Source: Atriophallophorus winterbourni
Lineage: Eukaryota; Platyhelminthes; Trematoda; Plagiorchiida; Microphallidae
Direction: 5' to 3'
Assembly (NCBI GenBank): GCA_013407085.1
Contig: JACCGJ010019446.1
Location: forward strand, 41,594 to 105,593
DNA length: 64,000 nucleotides
Below, in pieces: positions 25,160-34,939 of the stretch (its first letter is position 1; every line of letters starts with the position of its first letter). The notes beneath the pieces were generated by a model that was not told the DNA's origin, made no database searches, and saw nothing but the letters and a program-made list of their open reading frames with translations. Both the position numbers and the translations under genes were made by a program.

Positions 25160-25620
25160 GAGTCAGGATTTTAGTACCTGAATTGGAGTGGTATATGAAC
25201 CTTGTACATAGCTTCGACTCCATGAATAACAAGAAGTTTGTGCCGAGCAAAGATTGTTGTGTCGCCGGCATCTCACATCATGTGTTAATGCACAGTTTTG
25301 TAGTAAATGTTCTAAACTTTCCGGATGGCTGCATCCTCCACCGCAATCAACTCCCGTCGGTAACGCTATGGGCATTTTCCTACTCGTCCACATTGCATGG
25401 GTAACATCCGTGTGAAGAAGCGGTGGAATACACGTTGGTTATCTTGGATACAGTAGTTAGACTGTGGGCATTGCTTAGAGATTTTAACAGGGAACCATCC
25501 ATTGATGTATACAATTCTTGTTCCCAAGCCTCACGGACATCCTCCAAAAATACTGCGTTCTGCTTCCAAATGCACCCGAATTCTTACGATTTTTGAAAGA
25601 GTTCTTCGCGCATTCAGATT
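25160..25620 (-). mobile_element. R2-like (RLE-type) LINE fragment, zinc knuckle
   Basis: The minus-strand frame at 25163-25393 contains CGGGCSHPESLEHLLQNCAL followed by THDVRCRRHNN. The spacing C..GC..PE..H..Q.C..TH..R..RH is the CCHC knuckle that lies between reverse transcriptase and the restriction-like endonuclease in R2/NeSL-type non-LTR elements. Upstream on the same strand (about 25440-25560) FLEDVREAWEQELYTSM reads in another frame, so the copy is frameshifted. No ribosomal DNA flanks it here. It is a remnant. Confidence 0.7.
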
Positions 25621-26020
25621 TAGTAGCCTAGCGTAAGGTCGATGAGGGTTTTCTACTCATGGTATTAAGTCTTTTCCACCGCTGTATAGACGATGTGAAG
25701 TGTGTAATTCTTAGGCCACCAGATGCAATTGATGCCTGGAAATAGGTAACGGGTGTGTCTGATTGGAAACGCAGCCATTTTCGTGCTGAGTTTCAAGCAA
25801 AAAGATTCAAAGCTTGCAACGTTTTCTTGTTGATCATACATAAGCACAGGCGATTGTAAGTCTTCGGTATTGCATTTCGGTGCAACGTGCCTATCTTTGT
25901 TGTCCACTTGGGAACGCAAACAAAACAAGTTCAATATGCGAGAAATCAACACATATATCGTTGATTTGTTTTAAAAGACGGGCTTGTACCTTAGCCTTAC
26001 TTGATATAACTTGTGTTAAC
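25620..26020. other. Possible upstream part of the R2-like fragment
   Basis: No clear RT motif could be read. Position and minus-strand open segments (25665-25952) are compatible with the same decayed element, but this is not demonstrated. Confidence 0.3.
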
Positions 26021-26106
26021 TTAAATGAATACACTCTACTGATGAGTGCAAACAGCACTAAACCGATCGTGGGGTGTGTGATGGAAATGCATGCAAATAC
26101 GCGTTT
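26015..26106 (+). repeat. Hammerhead-bearing repeat, copy E
   Basis: Intact CUGAUGA (26039-26045), perfectly paired stem II GUGC/GCAC around AAACA, UAAA in place of GAAA, stem III ACCGAU, C, then GUGGGGUGUGUGAUGG and the tail AAATGCATGCAAAT. The single G-to-U change in GAAA and loss of stem I pairing suggest an inactive copy. Confidence 0.8.
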
Positions 26107-26109
26107 TTA

Positions 26110-27240
26110 AAACACTGTAATTTCTGATAAGCTGTTTTTAGAACAATTATGATTTGACAACGAAAAGTAATTTCTAATTACTGGTAGGAATCTTACCAAC
26201 GGCAATCAATCAGTTTTCCTTCGTGATGACAATTTTTCTTATTTTCATAATTGCTCGCCTAACGAACTTGTTGCTAATACACCAAGGGTTGCTGGGCGGA
26301 ATTTTCCCGCTGTGCGCCATGGGGCACTCATCATACGCGAATCAAAATTTGCGTTCTGACAAATAACTGTTTACTGTGTCTGTATCGGCATTAGTACCAC
26401 TTCATAAATGTCCAAAAGAAACGTGCCTGAAATTTGAGTTTCCATGATCAATAACCTTGAGATTGAAAACGCCTTTTACTCGTGGAAACAAATCAAACGA
26501 TTATTGGACCGCCATAACTCATTGTAAAAGCGCTTAATTTTGATTATAATACAAGATGCTGTGGAGGCATGAGTTCACCTACTGTAGCTGGTACTAGTCT
26601 GTCACTGTTATTTTTTCCGGCTCATAACTTTCGTTAGCGCTACATTTGATAGACAAATTATATACTATTATTTTTCACATTTTCATTCGCATCGTAATGC
26701 GGTGTTTTAAAGTGTTCGTTTTTCTAAACATAAATCCTTGAATCTCTACACATTTTGCACTTGGCTATAATTAATAATCGTGATTGATCACATATTTTCT
26801 TTAAAAAGGTGTAAACGCGAAGTGATTCGAACCATAAAGCTACGTTTGAAGAGCGCGCGTCCGAGGCTAACAGAACGTTGTGGATTACATCATGAAATCG
26901 ATCACAATAAATAACTTGAAAAAGTAAAATTTTCAAGCAAATCATAAATCCTCATATTGCAGTCGTAAACCTGTTCAACCACAGATGGAACATGCGAATA
27001 GGAAAATAGTTCAGCTTCAGCGTATTTCGATACAGCTGTACCAGACTAGGATTTTCCCGCTGCCTGTTTCATAAATAATCATAATCCAATAATTATTAAA
27101 CAACTTATTGATTGCATCAATTGATTTCGGAATAAACCCAATTTGCATCTTATTCAATTATTCGTTTCTATTTTATTTCAACAACAGAGACATACACGGA
27201 AAAGCTAACAATAGAATATAAACAATGTTGTATGTTATAA
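26110..27240. other. Intergenic, nothing recognised
   Basis: A stretch near 26640-26740 has ACATAAATCCTTGAATC, similar to the CR1-like 3' end signature, and may be the last bases of a LINE. No other assignment is possible. Confidence 0.4.
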
Positions 27241-27244
27241 ATGA

Positions 27245-27652
27245 GATACAAGTGGTAAACAAGATACGCTTGTATGCCAATGTTGGGTGAGGTTGGTACG
27301 ACCAACCTGTTCAATCACATGAGCCCCTACTCGTGTAGACTGGGTTTAAACCCATGATCATGAATATAAATGCTCATTTGCGTGCATTTTAATAACAAAG
27401 ACACACGAACCCCACGACCTGTTCCGTGTTGTTGGCACTCATCAGGTAGGGACAGTAGGATCAGGATTCGCATGCGCTTGAAATATAAAAGCTCATTTGC
27501 ATGCATCTCCATCACACACTTAAGCGCAACTTGTTTACCATTCTTCCATTGTTTCAGGCGCATGCGTATCCTGATCATACTGTCCCTACCTGATGAGTAC
27601 AAACAGCACGAAACCGTCGTGGGGGTGTGTGATGGAGATGCGCAGTAAATTA
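27245..27652. repeat. Head-to-head pair of hammerhead repeats, copies F and G
   Basis: Two copies in opposite orientation form an imperfect palindrome. Copy F (minus, ribozyme 27410-27451) has CUGAUGA, stem I CCCUAC/GUGGGG (six pairs, one of them G-U), stem II with loop CAACA, but GGAA for GAAA. Copy G (plus, 27584-27624) has CUGAUGA, GAAA, GUC, the same six-pair stem I, stem II GUAC/GCAC (three of four pairs), but a stem III shortened by one base (ACCGU). The linker of copy G carries GCGCAACTTGTTTACC; the left flank carries GGTAAACAAG and CGCTTGTATGCC. The palindrome AGGTTGGT/ACCAACCT lies near 27288-27306. Confidence 0.82.
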
Positions 27653-28024
27653 CGTATCAGGCTGCATCAATATTCTCTTTCGGATGGTAATGTGTATAAT
27701 TGGAAAAGGAGAAGTCTAACAAATCTCACATCATAAAAGAAACCATATGTTTTATTGTACTTGATCATGTGTTCAACTATTAAATGGAAAATAATTTGCC
27801 ATATATTTCTCGGTTTTTAACTACAGTTTATTTGCAAGGGATTTAACCAGATCTGAAAATATTTTCAGTTTCATGAAAATTATCCTCGTTCTCATAAACC
27901 TGGTGATTTTTGCCACACTGCGCCAGCACTTCAGCATTATTATTCTTCAATAAGGCGCAGATGTTTTTATTTTGAGACAAATTTATCAGCGCACAACCGT
28001 GCAGCTAGAACTGAACTCATACGC

Positions 28025-28963
28025 GTGTCAGCTAAATGCGTCGGCTTCAATTTTCCTACCGCGCCTAAATTAACAGGTGTATCCTTTGCTCCATTAATCA
28101 AAGCTGCCTCAAAAAATAAATTGCCTAGTGTTATCTGCACCGATTCGGTATCAACTATAACGGCCTCGGTCGTAGAAAATACTTACGGAGAAAGGCGTTT
28201 GCAGTCGACCTCCGCTACTCACTCTAAAGCTTCTTCCCATGACTCACGAATATTAAATCAAGAAGGTTCACATTCTATAAAGAATGACGCTCGGACACGC
28301 AACAAGAATTCTTATGCACTAAGCGTAATATTTACGAATGTTAGCGAGTCCAACGAAAGCCTGTTTGATAGGAAACACAAACACGATCTCGATAAATGGT
28401 CTCAACTTTGTCAACAAATGCAAATTCAGCATGTTATTCCTGGCAAATTGATTCGTCTAACTCGACACTCCACCTCACCTCATATTGATCAACCTCGCTG
28501 ACTAAGGGTTACACTGAATTGCGAGGCTGATATCGAGAACATACTGCTAAATTCGTACCGACTAAAGACGGATCCCAATTTAAGGTGCTGGATATATCCC
28601 GATGTACCATGGTGGGAAAAAACGGTCTTGCAGAGTATAGTTCTACTTGGGCTACCAGAAAATACCTCCCAAGCATCGGTTCAGGAAGCCGCAGAGCACG
28701 ACTCCAAACAGTGGCGTTACATTGCGTGTTCGCTTGATATTTCAAATGTTATTGTCACTGACACTTTTCGGGTGCTTTTTTCGCCAAAATATAAAGGAGA
28801 TGGTCCGAAACCACTGAGGATTACGTTTTTAACTAACGACATGGCTGAGATTGTAAAGTCCGAATGGAAAAAAGCGAAAAGAGCTTTACCGAAGGACGTT
28901 AGACTGAGTCCATCCAAACCAAATACCATGATCAAAACATCCTCGTCTGGGGACAGCAGATGA
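28025..28963 (+). pseudogene. LINE ORF1 (nucleic-acid-binding protein), broken
   Basis: The first part (28025-28501) ends in a TGA after KLIRLTRHSTSPH. The frame then changes, and the second part (28526-28963) reads ENILLNSYRLKTDPNLRCWI, then KQWRYIACSLDISNVIVTDT and PLRITFLTNDMAEIVKSEWK. The same core is found on the minus strand at 9.6-10.1 and 58.3-58.9 kb. CR1-type ORF1 proteins bind the element RNA. No finger domain remains in this copy. Confidence 0.75.
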
Positions 28964-29011
28964 TAGCGTTCCCACCGAAATGAAAGAAATCGATGCATCA
29001 AAAAACGTCGT

Positions 29012-29898
29012 ATGTCCGGCTCAAACCGAGTCGGACCAAATACGTCATACAGGGAACCAAATGTTGTTTCAAACTGTCAGCGCGCAATAAGTAGCTCACA
29101 AGTTTCAAACTCATCGCGCGTCGGACCAATAGCTACAGTACACGATTCGACATTGTTTAAGACAAATACGATCAGGTGCATATATACAAATGCACAGTGT
29201 TTAACTAACAAATTAGCTGAACTATGTGAGCTTTGTGATAGACTTTCACCTGATTTGGTTGCAGTTACAGAGACTTGGATCCAGCCCTGCATGACTGATG
29301 CTGAGCTTTGATTCCGAAAATGTCACTACTTCGTCGCGATCGTGATCGAAGATCTGGTGGTGGAGTTGCAGTCTACTATCACGAACGTTTAGCGCAGTGT
29401 AACATCAACGATCATCTTTACCTCAGCCTTCCTGATACGATGTGGTGTTCAGTGAAACTAGTCAATGGAGATGAATGCAAGATCGGCATCATTTACCGCT
29501 CGCCATCATCCGAAAGCTCATACAATGATAAGCTCATCGAATCATTGCAACACATCACAAGATGCCAGACTATGTAATTGCTGTTCATTGGCGATTTTAA
29601 TCTCCCGCATCTGTTTTCGAGAGGTGAGCACTCCTCGCATTCGTTTGAATATAAATTCGAGGAATTTATAGAATCTGCTTCACTACACAATCACGTTAAC
29701 CAGCCAACTCGCTGGCGGGGTCTTGACCAACCTTCAACCCTTGACCTTGTCCTAACGCCTGAGGCAACCGCAGTAGAGGGTATACAATACCTGGCATCAC
29801 TGGGGAAGAGTGATCATGTTGTGCTTTTGTTTGATTATGTATGTAGTGCGGAACGATTGTGTGAACAGACGAAAGTCATAAGGAAAATACAATTTTAA
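29012..29898 (+). pseudogene. LINE ORF2, endonuclease domain, broken
   Basis: Reads in three frames: TIRCIYTNAQCLTNKLAELC and DLVAVTETWI (29161-29311), then GGGVAVYYHERLAQ and GIIYRSPSSESSYNDKL (29308-29577), then FIGDFNLPH, LDLVLTPEA and GKSDHVVLLFDYV (29578-29898). The blocks N.QSL, TETW, GVVYRPPS, GDFN, LDLVLT and SDH are the exonuclease III-like fold used for target cleavage in CR1/Jockey LINEs. Catalytic D (GDFN) and H (SDH) are still present, but the frame is lost. Confidence 0.85.
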
Positions 29899-29946
29899 TC
29901 CTTAAATATCAGCCTCCTGGATGCACACACTCATGAGTTTGATCTA

Positions 29947-31956
29947 ATGGATCCTGGCTCATATTACAATTCATTTCTAAATTATCTCAATTCGAAGATT
30001 TACGAAAACTCGATTTTTGTACCACACAAATGCAGCTACAACAACCAGTTTGTTATTCGCAGTAGAACTAAGAAATGGCTAGCTGTTAAGCGAGAGTCTT
30101 GGGTAACTCATAAGAAGTTTGGTACGGAAAAAACTTGGAAGCGATTCTGTAAGATACGGAATAACGTCACGACTCTTGTAAGAGAAGATCGCATGCAATT
30201 CCAATGGAACTTGCTTAAGTGAATGCAAAAGAATCCTAAGCTTCTCTACAAGATAGTAAATGAACGATCAAAGATCAAACCAGGTGTTATATCTGTACTA
30301 ACATCTCGTGGATTGACCCACACTGCACAAGATACCGCCGAAGCTTTAGCAACGTTTTACTCATTTGTCTTCAATCCCAAGCGTTGTATACCATAACAAG
30401 TTTCATCAAGTTCGCCACATTTCGAATTATTGAGTAAAATGACTATCAACGAATACATGGTTGGGCAGGAACTTTGTCGACTAAACGAAAAGATGTCCTC
30501 TGGCGCAGACAAAATTACCCCCGCCGTACTTCGCAGGTGTCGCGTTGCTTTGACTGCTCCTCTCACTCGCATATTCAATCTCAGCTCAAATGAAGGAAAA
30601 ATACCACCGCAATGGGAAGCAGGGATGATAACGCCTATTTATAAAGGTAGTAGCCGTTCAGACACAGCAAACTATAGACCCGTAACGTTACTTTCGGTGA
30701 TCTCCAAATTAATGGAACGCATCGTGACTGCGCGCATAAGAGAACATTTTTAAAACCAAAATATTTTGACCGCAGCACAACACGGTTTTCGAAGAGGTCG
30801 TTGCTGTTTATCTAACCTTCTTAAAACGTTCGAGGATTGGACCAAGGCACTAGACGAAGGTGAGGCTGTACATGCTTGCTACATCGATATTTCCAAAGCT
30901 TTCGATAGAGTCAACCATGACATCTTAATTAAAAAGCTCGAATCCTATGGAATAACGGGAATATTGCTGAATTGGATAAGGGTCTATCTTACTGATAGAC
31001 ACGTCCAAGTTCGCGTTGGCAGCACCTTATCTAGAAAAATAGAAGTCACGAGTGGAGTTCCGCAAGGCTCGGTGCTTGGACCTCTTCTATTCTTGGTGTA
31101 TATGAACGATATAGTAGAGGATATTGGATGCAACGTGATACTATTTGCCGATGATATCAAAATTTGGAAACGTGTCAGGTCTGTTAATGACTGTATGGCA
31201 TTACAACGGGATCTAAGCATCTTATTTCGTTGGTCCCAGTTAAATGAGTTACCATTTAACCCTGCGAAATGTAAAATGCTGCAGCTTGGAAAATCTCTAC
31301 ACCACACGTATCAGCTTGGCACGCAAGATCTCGTCTGGACCACCGCAGAAAAAGATCTCGGTATATGGGTTTCGTTTAACCTTAAGCCTGGACATCATTG
31401 CCGGATGGTGTACAATAAAGCTTGCCGTATCTTGAGTTTTCTCAAAAGAATATTCCGGATTTTTACGCCTGAAACCCTACCCCGGGTAATTAACACGTAT
31501 ATACGTCCTGTTATGGAATATTCCATCCAAGCCCGGGCACGAAGGCTGAGGAAGGACATCGAAATACTCGACAGGATTTATCATCGTGCTACAAAGTTGG
31601 TCCCCCTTACAGAAATTTACCTTTTACAGATCGAATGTTAAAACTGAACCTACACAATTTTACCCAACGACGGATACGTAGTGACCTCCTGTTGACATTC
31701 AAAATCCTGCATTCTGGAAACCATCCCCTTAAACACTTGCTAAATCCCAATGGCCTTACTCGAACACGAACACATTCAAAGGCTTTAAGCATTCCGCATT
31801 CTCGATTGGATATTCGTCGTAATTTTTTCGGTAAGAATTTGTTTCACTTGGAACTATTTGCCTGAAATAATCACACGATCAGAATCTGTTGAGGTTTTCG
31901 CTTCCAAACTCGATGAGTTTATGACAAACAATGCGGAATTTGACTGTCCCTATTAA
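29947..31956 (+). pseudogene. LINE ORF2, reverse transcriptase domain, broken
   Basis: Linker and fingers at 29947-30429, then SSGADKITPAVLRRC and YRPVTLLSVISKLMERIV (30430-30753). The main frame 30766-31641 has HGFRRGRCCLSNLL, YIDISKAFDRVNH (motif A), GVPQGSVLGPLLFLVYMNDI (motif B) and LFADDIKIW (motif C with both aspartates). A frameshift leads to the tail RRIRSDLLLTFKILH, and a final shift gives WNYLPEIITRSESVEVFASK and the stop at 31954. All palm motifs survive, so this is a young to middle-aged copy. Confidence 0.88.
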
Positions 31957-31959
31957 TTT

Positions 31960-33540
31960 TTGAGATATTTTATATATATTTTTATATATTCCATATACCT
32001 TGTCATCATATGGTTATTGTTAGGCTTACTGCTTTTTCTACCATAACATTTTATGAGTTTCTGAGTTTCTTCCGTAGTTTTATTAAGAATAGCTAATTGT
32101 TGAAGCAACCGTGAAGCTAGTCTATTTCTGCGCTCTTAAGAAAGTGCTGGTCGCACATCCGTGAAATTTCGCATTTTAGTCCCAGCATAAGGAACGAATT
32201 ATTGACACCATAAAGGTGTGCACTCACTGGACAAACTACCTGGCAGATTTGTTTTAATGCAAAGCAGATGTCGTCTGCCTGAATAATGTGTAATTTTATG
32301 GAACAGTGTCAGTAGAATAAAATCGTGATTTAAGGATTGAATTATATTTGTGTCTCCTTTGAATAATACATTGTCATCAACTTTCTGACACCAAAAATTT
32401 AGATGTGGGATTGACTATGGTATACAATAATCACCATAAAGTTCAAATGCATGATAATTAACGAGAGAAAATCTCTGCCAATTTGAAAGATTTTGAAAAT
32501 ATTATTTTCAAATTCGTTTTCCGATGTAAGTTAGTCCGGCAAGCTGATAATCGTGTGTTAAAAGCGAAACTCCTGGAAATCAACAAAGGTCAAATTCCAT
32601 TTTTTAATGTTTGTCGGTTGCTTTCAGTCTCGACAATTTCCCTATTTCTGCCTGATGTTTACAAACATCTAAAACAAATATCGGGAGGAAAACTCAGCGG
32701 ATTCCAGTGACCTCAATGCAGAGGTCACTTTTGTATTCTGTTTTCTGCCAGAATCGAAATTAACAGTTCATTCACGGATTCTGCATTATCAATGTGTCTT
32801 TTAGGATTTATGTGTCATGTAGTAAACGTTTATAATAGAGTGAGATCAGCCACTCTTCAGATCCTGGTAAGAGGTAATTTGTGTAGCCCTAACTCTAGCC
32901 TGTTTGATCGTTGATGGGTTTTGTGATCTAATGTTGTATATTTATGAATCAATGTAACCATCAAGGAAATTAAGGGATTTATCTTGTTGTAGTTTACATA
33001 AACACTTTGTTTCTTTAAATTTGATTTTATAGTACCCGCTAAGAAAACCCGGTAAGATGTACTTCTTAAACCTTGGCTGTTTTTGTTGCTCAATGAGTTC
33101 ATAATTTAGGCCTAACTTAATTTATAATCAATAGAATAATGCTTGTTAACACTTTCTGCTTCATATATATTATCCTCAATTAAAATAAATCTGGCTAATG
33201 TTTCCACGATGTAAAGCCTGATTTTGACCGATTTTGTATTGTCCCAAACCATACTTTCAATAGTTTTTGTCTGTTATCTCGACTAAATCTGACAGGTACT
33301 CGTTGCGTTTATGTTCCGCCCTTATTGTTATACGTAATGATTACATTCAAATATATTATTTTGATGGAATTGTCGGATAACATCATTTACAATATTTTTA
33401 GCGCAATATTAGGCATGAGATGTTTTCACAATGTGTTTTGTGCCAGTCAATGCTCCTATAGCTAAACAACAGTTGATTAACGCCATGTTCCTAATCTTTT
33501 ACACTCGATTTGACAGGTACCGGGCTGTTTCATAGTTTGT
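31960..33540. other. Upstream of the sFRP gene; mostly unassigned
   Basis: After the LINE 3' UTR no gene motif is seen. Around 32644-32690 a weak hammerhead-repeat relic may be present (CUGAUGU, UUAC, AAACA; GAAA box lost). The rest could contain sFRP regulatory DNA, but nothing specific is visible before 33555. Confidence 0.4.
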
Positions 33541-33554
33541 TTTAGTTAATTGTG

Positions 33555-33593
33555 ATTGGTCAGTGATTGGTTCAGGTGATTAATTTTCATTGG
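33555..33593 (-). promoter_or_regulatory. Cluster of three inverted CCAAT boxes
   Basis: ATTGG occurs at 33555-33559, 33566-33570 and 33589-33593, that is CCAAT on the minus strand, within 39 bp and about 170-205 bp upstream of the sFRP ATG. Clustered CCAAT boxes at this distance are typical of NF-Y-dependent promoters in animals. No TATA box at a fixed distance is evident and the transcription start is unknown. Confidence 0.45.
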
Positions 33594-33759
33594 TTTGTGG
33601 TGCCCACAAAACGTGGCTAAAGTTTCCTCGGTGGAAATTTCATATTCATGATTAAGCGAAGACGTCGAGTTTTATAATCTTGTTGTTAAAAATGGCACGC
33701 GAAAAATTCAGCTAAACGGTTTCGTGAAGTTGTGATCAGTTTGTAAATTTACGAGGGAT

Positions 33760-34291
33760 ATGCTGCGAATCCTTGCCGTTTGCTTTACGCTTTATATAAA
33801 ATGCTCAGTCGGAAACGGTCCTGCAAATTTTGAAAATTTTGCTTCCAACCGAAGAGCGGAACTTCAAAAGTCTAATACCATATTTCCTTACACAGATGAC
33901 GTGAATTCTTATACATATTGGAACTGTCATAACATACCGCCGAACATGACATTGTGTAAAGGTGTGGGGTATTCAAGAATGGTTCTGCCGAATTTCTTAC
34001 AGCATGAAAGTCTACGTGAAGTGATACAACAGGCGAATGTGTGGGTTGCACTGGTCAACACAGATTGCCATCCAGATATACAAAGATTCTTGTGTTCGCT
34101 GTACGCACCAGTCTGTTTGAAAAGTCATCAAGAGTCGAAAATTCCTCCTTGTTGGGAATTGTGTTCTCAAGTGAGGAACGCGTGTTTGCCACGGATGCGG
34201 TTGTTTGGTTTCGATTGGCCAGAAATTGTACAATGCAACCAGTACCCAAGATTGGCAGAAAGCATGTGTATACCCCCACAGGAAAATACAA
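33760..34291 (+). CDS. sfrp: Secreted Frizzled-related protein, exon 1 (signal peptide and CRD)
   Basis: Encodes an extracellular Wnt-binding protein of the sFRP family, four exons, 619 aa in total. Residues 1-18 form a signal peptide (MLRILAVCFTLYIKC). Residues 56-170 form a Frizzled cysteine-rich domain with all ten cysteines (C56, C66, C103, C112, C119, C131, C135, C142, C159, C170) and typical words such as CSLYAPVCL, CWELCSQVRNAC and FDWPEIVQC. No transmembrane segment follows, which separates it from Frizzled receptors. The ATG is the first in frame after the CCAAT cluster. The exon ends one base into a codon before donor GTAAGT at 34292. By analogy with planarian and other sFRPs it should modulate Wnt signalling, probably in axial patterning; that is inference. 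Confidence 0.95.
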
Positions 34292-34819
34292 GTAAGTTTA
34301 TTTTGCCCATCAAGATTGAACAGTTTTTATTTAAAAACATTATTTTAAAATGTTAAAAACCTTTTTACACAATTGCGGAGAGATAACAAAAAATCTATTA
34401 TACATAATATTAAACTTTAAAATGAATTTGAAATAATTAAAAACTTCGAACGGAACTTTTTTATTAAAATTTAGTTTGCTTGAATCTGCGGGAGATGCTT
34501 GAGTAGCGTTGCTAGGATTCGAATATTTCATAGTATAAATGTAGTATAAAATTTTGAGGGTGTTTAGGCACAAAATAATAAAAATAAAGTAATAATGTGC
34601 ATTTTGTGACTACCGAGCGATGTTGAAGAGGTGAGCAACTTAGAATAGCGGTTGTATTGCAATGTGATCTACCGGTTTATATGAAATGTGACTATTCCGC
34701 TGTTATTCGATTTTCATTGTGTATTGCACGTAAAAAACAAAGGTGAGATACCCTAAATTCGAGAAAGGTATATCTTTGAGACCCCCGTTGGATGATAAAT
34801 TAGAAAACCAGAATTCTTC

Positions 34820-34935
34820 AATTGCATGCATTTCCATCACACTCATACACACTACGACCGGTTTCGCACTGTTTGAACTCATCATGCAGCGACAGGACGA
34901 TCAGGATCCTTAGAGAGAAAAGCCTCTTGTTTACC
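34820..34935 (-). repeat. Hammerhead-bearing repeat, copy H
   Basis: Ribozyme at 34850-34891 on the minus strand: stem I CGCUGC/GUAGUG can form six pairs (two G-U), box AUGAUGA (first base changed), stem II GUUC/GUGC partly paired around AAACA, GAAA, stem III ACCGGU, GUC. The downstream tail GTGTGATGGAAATGCATGC is conserved. It lies in sFRP intron 1, antisense to the gene. Stem I has changed on both strands relative to copies F and G while keeping pairing. Confidence 0.8.
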
Positions 34936-34939
34936 GAGC

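Larger units (their letters stand above)
28000..31956 (+). mobile_element. CR1-like LINE, nearly complete pseudo-element
   Basis: A + strand element with ORF1 core, endonuclease and reverse transcriptase in order, ending in the C-terminal stop at 31954-31956. It is broken by several stops and frameshifts (near 28501, 29309, 29575, 29896, 30222 and 30753) but remains easy to read. The 5' end is truncated: the cysteine finger of ORF1 seen in the copies at 10.6, 44.2 and 59.4 kb is absent. It lies between the two host genes, with no effect on either frame. Confidence 0.88.

Noticed and set aside
32644..32690. Possible further hammerhead repeat copy
   Set aside because: CUGAUGU, AAACA and spacing recall copy C, but the GAAA box, stem III and cleavage triplet are gone; mentioned only as a weak relic.
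34055..34295. Overlapping frames on both strands inside sFRP exon 1
   Set aside because: Shadows of the Frizzled CRD coding frame.
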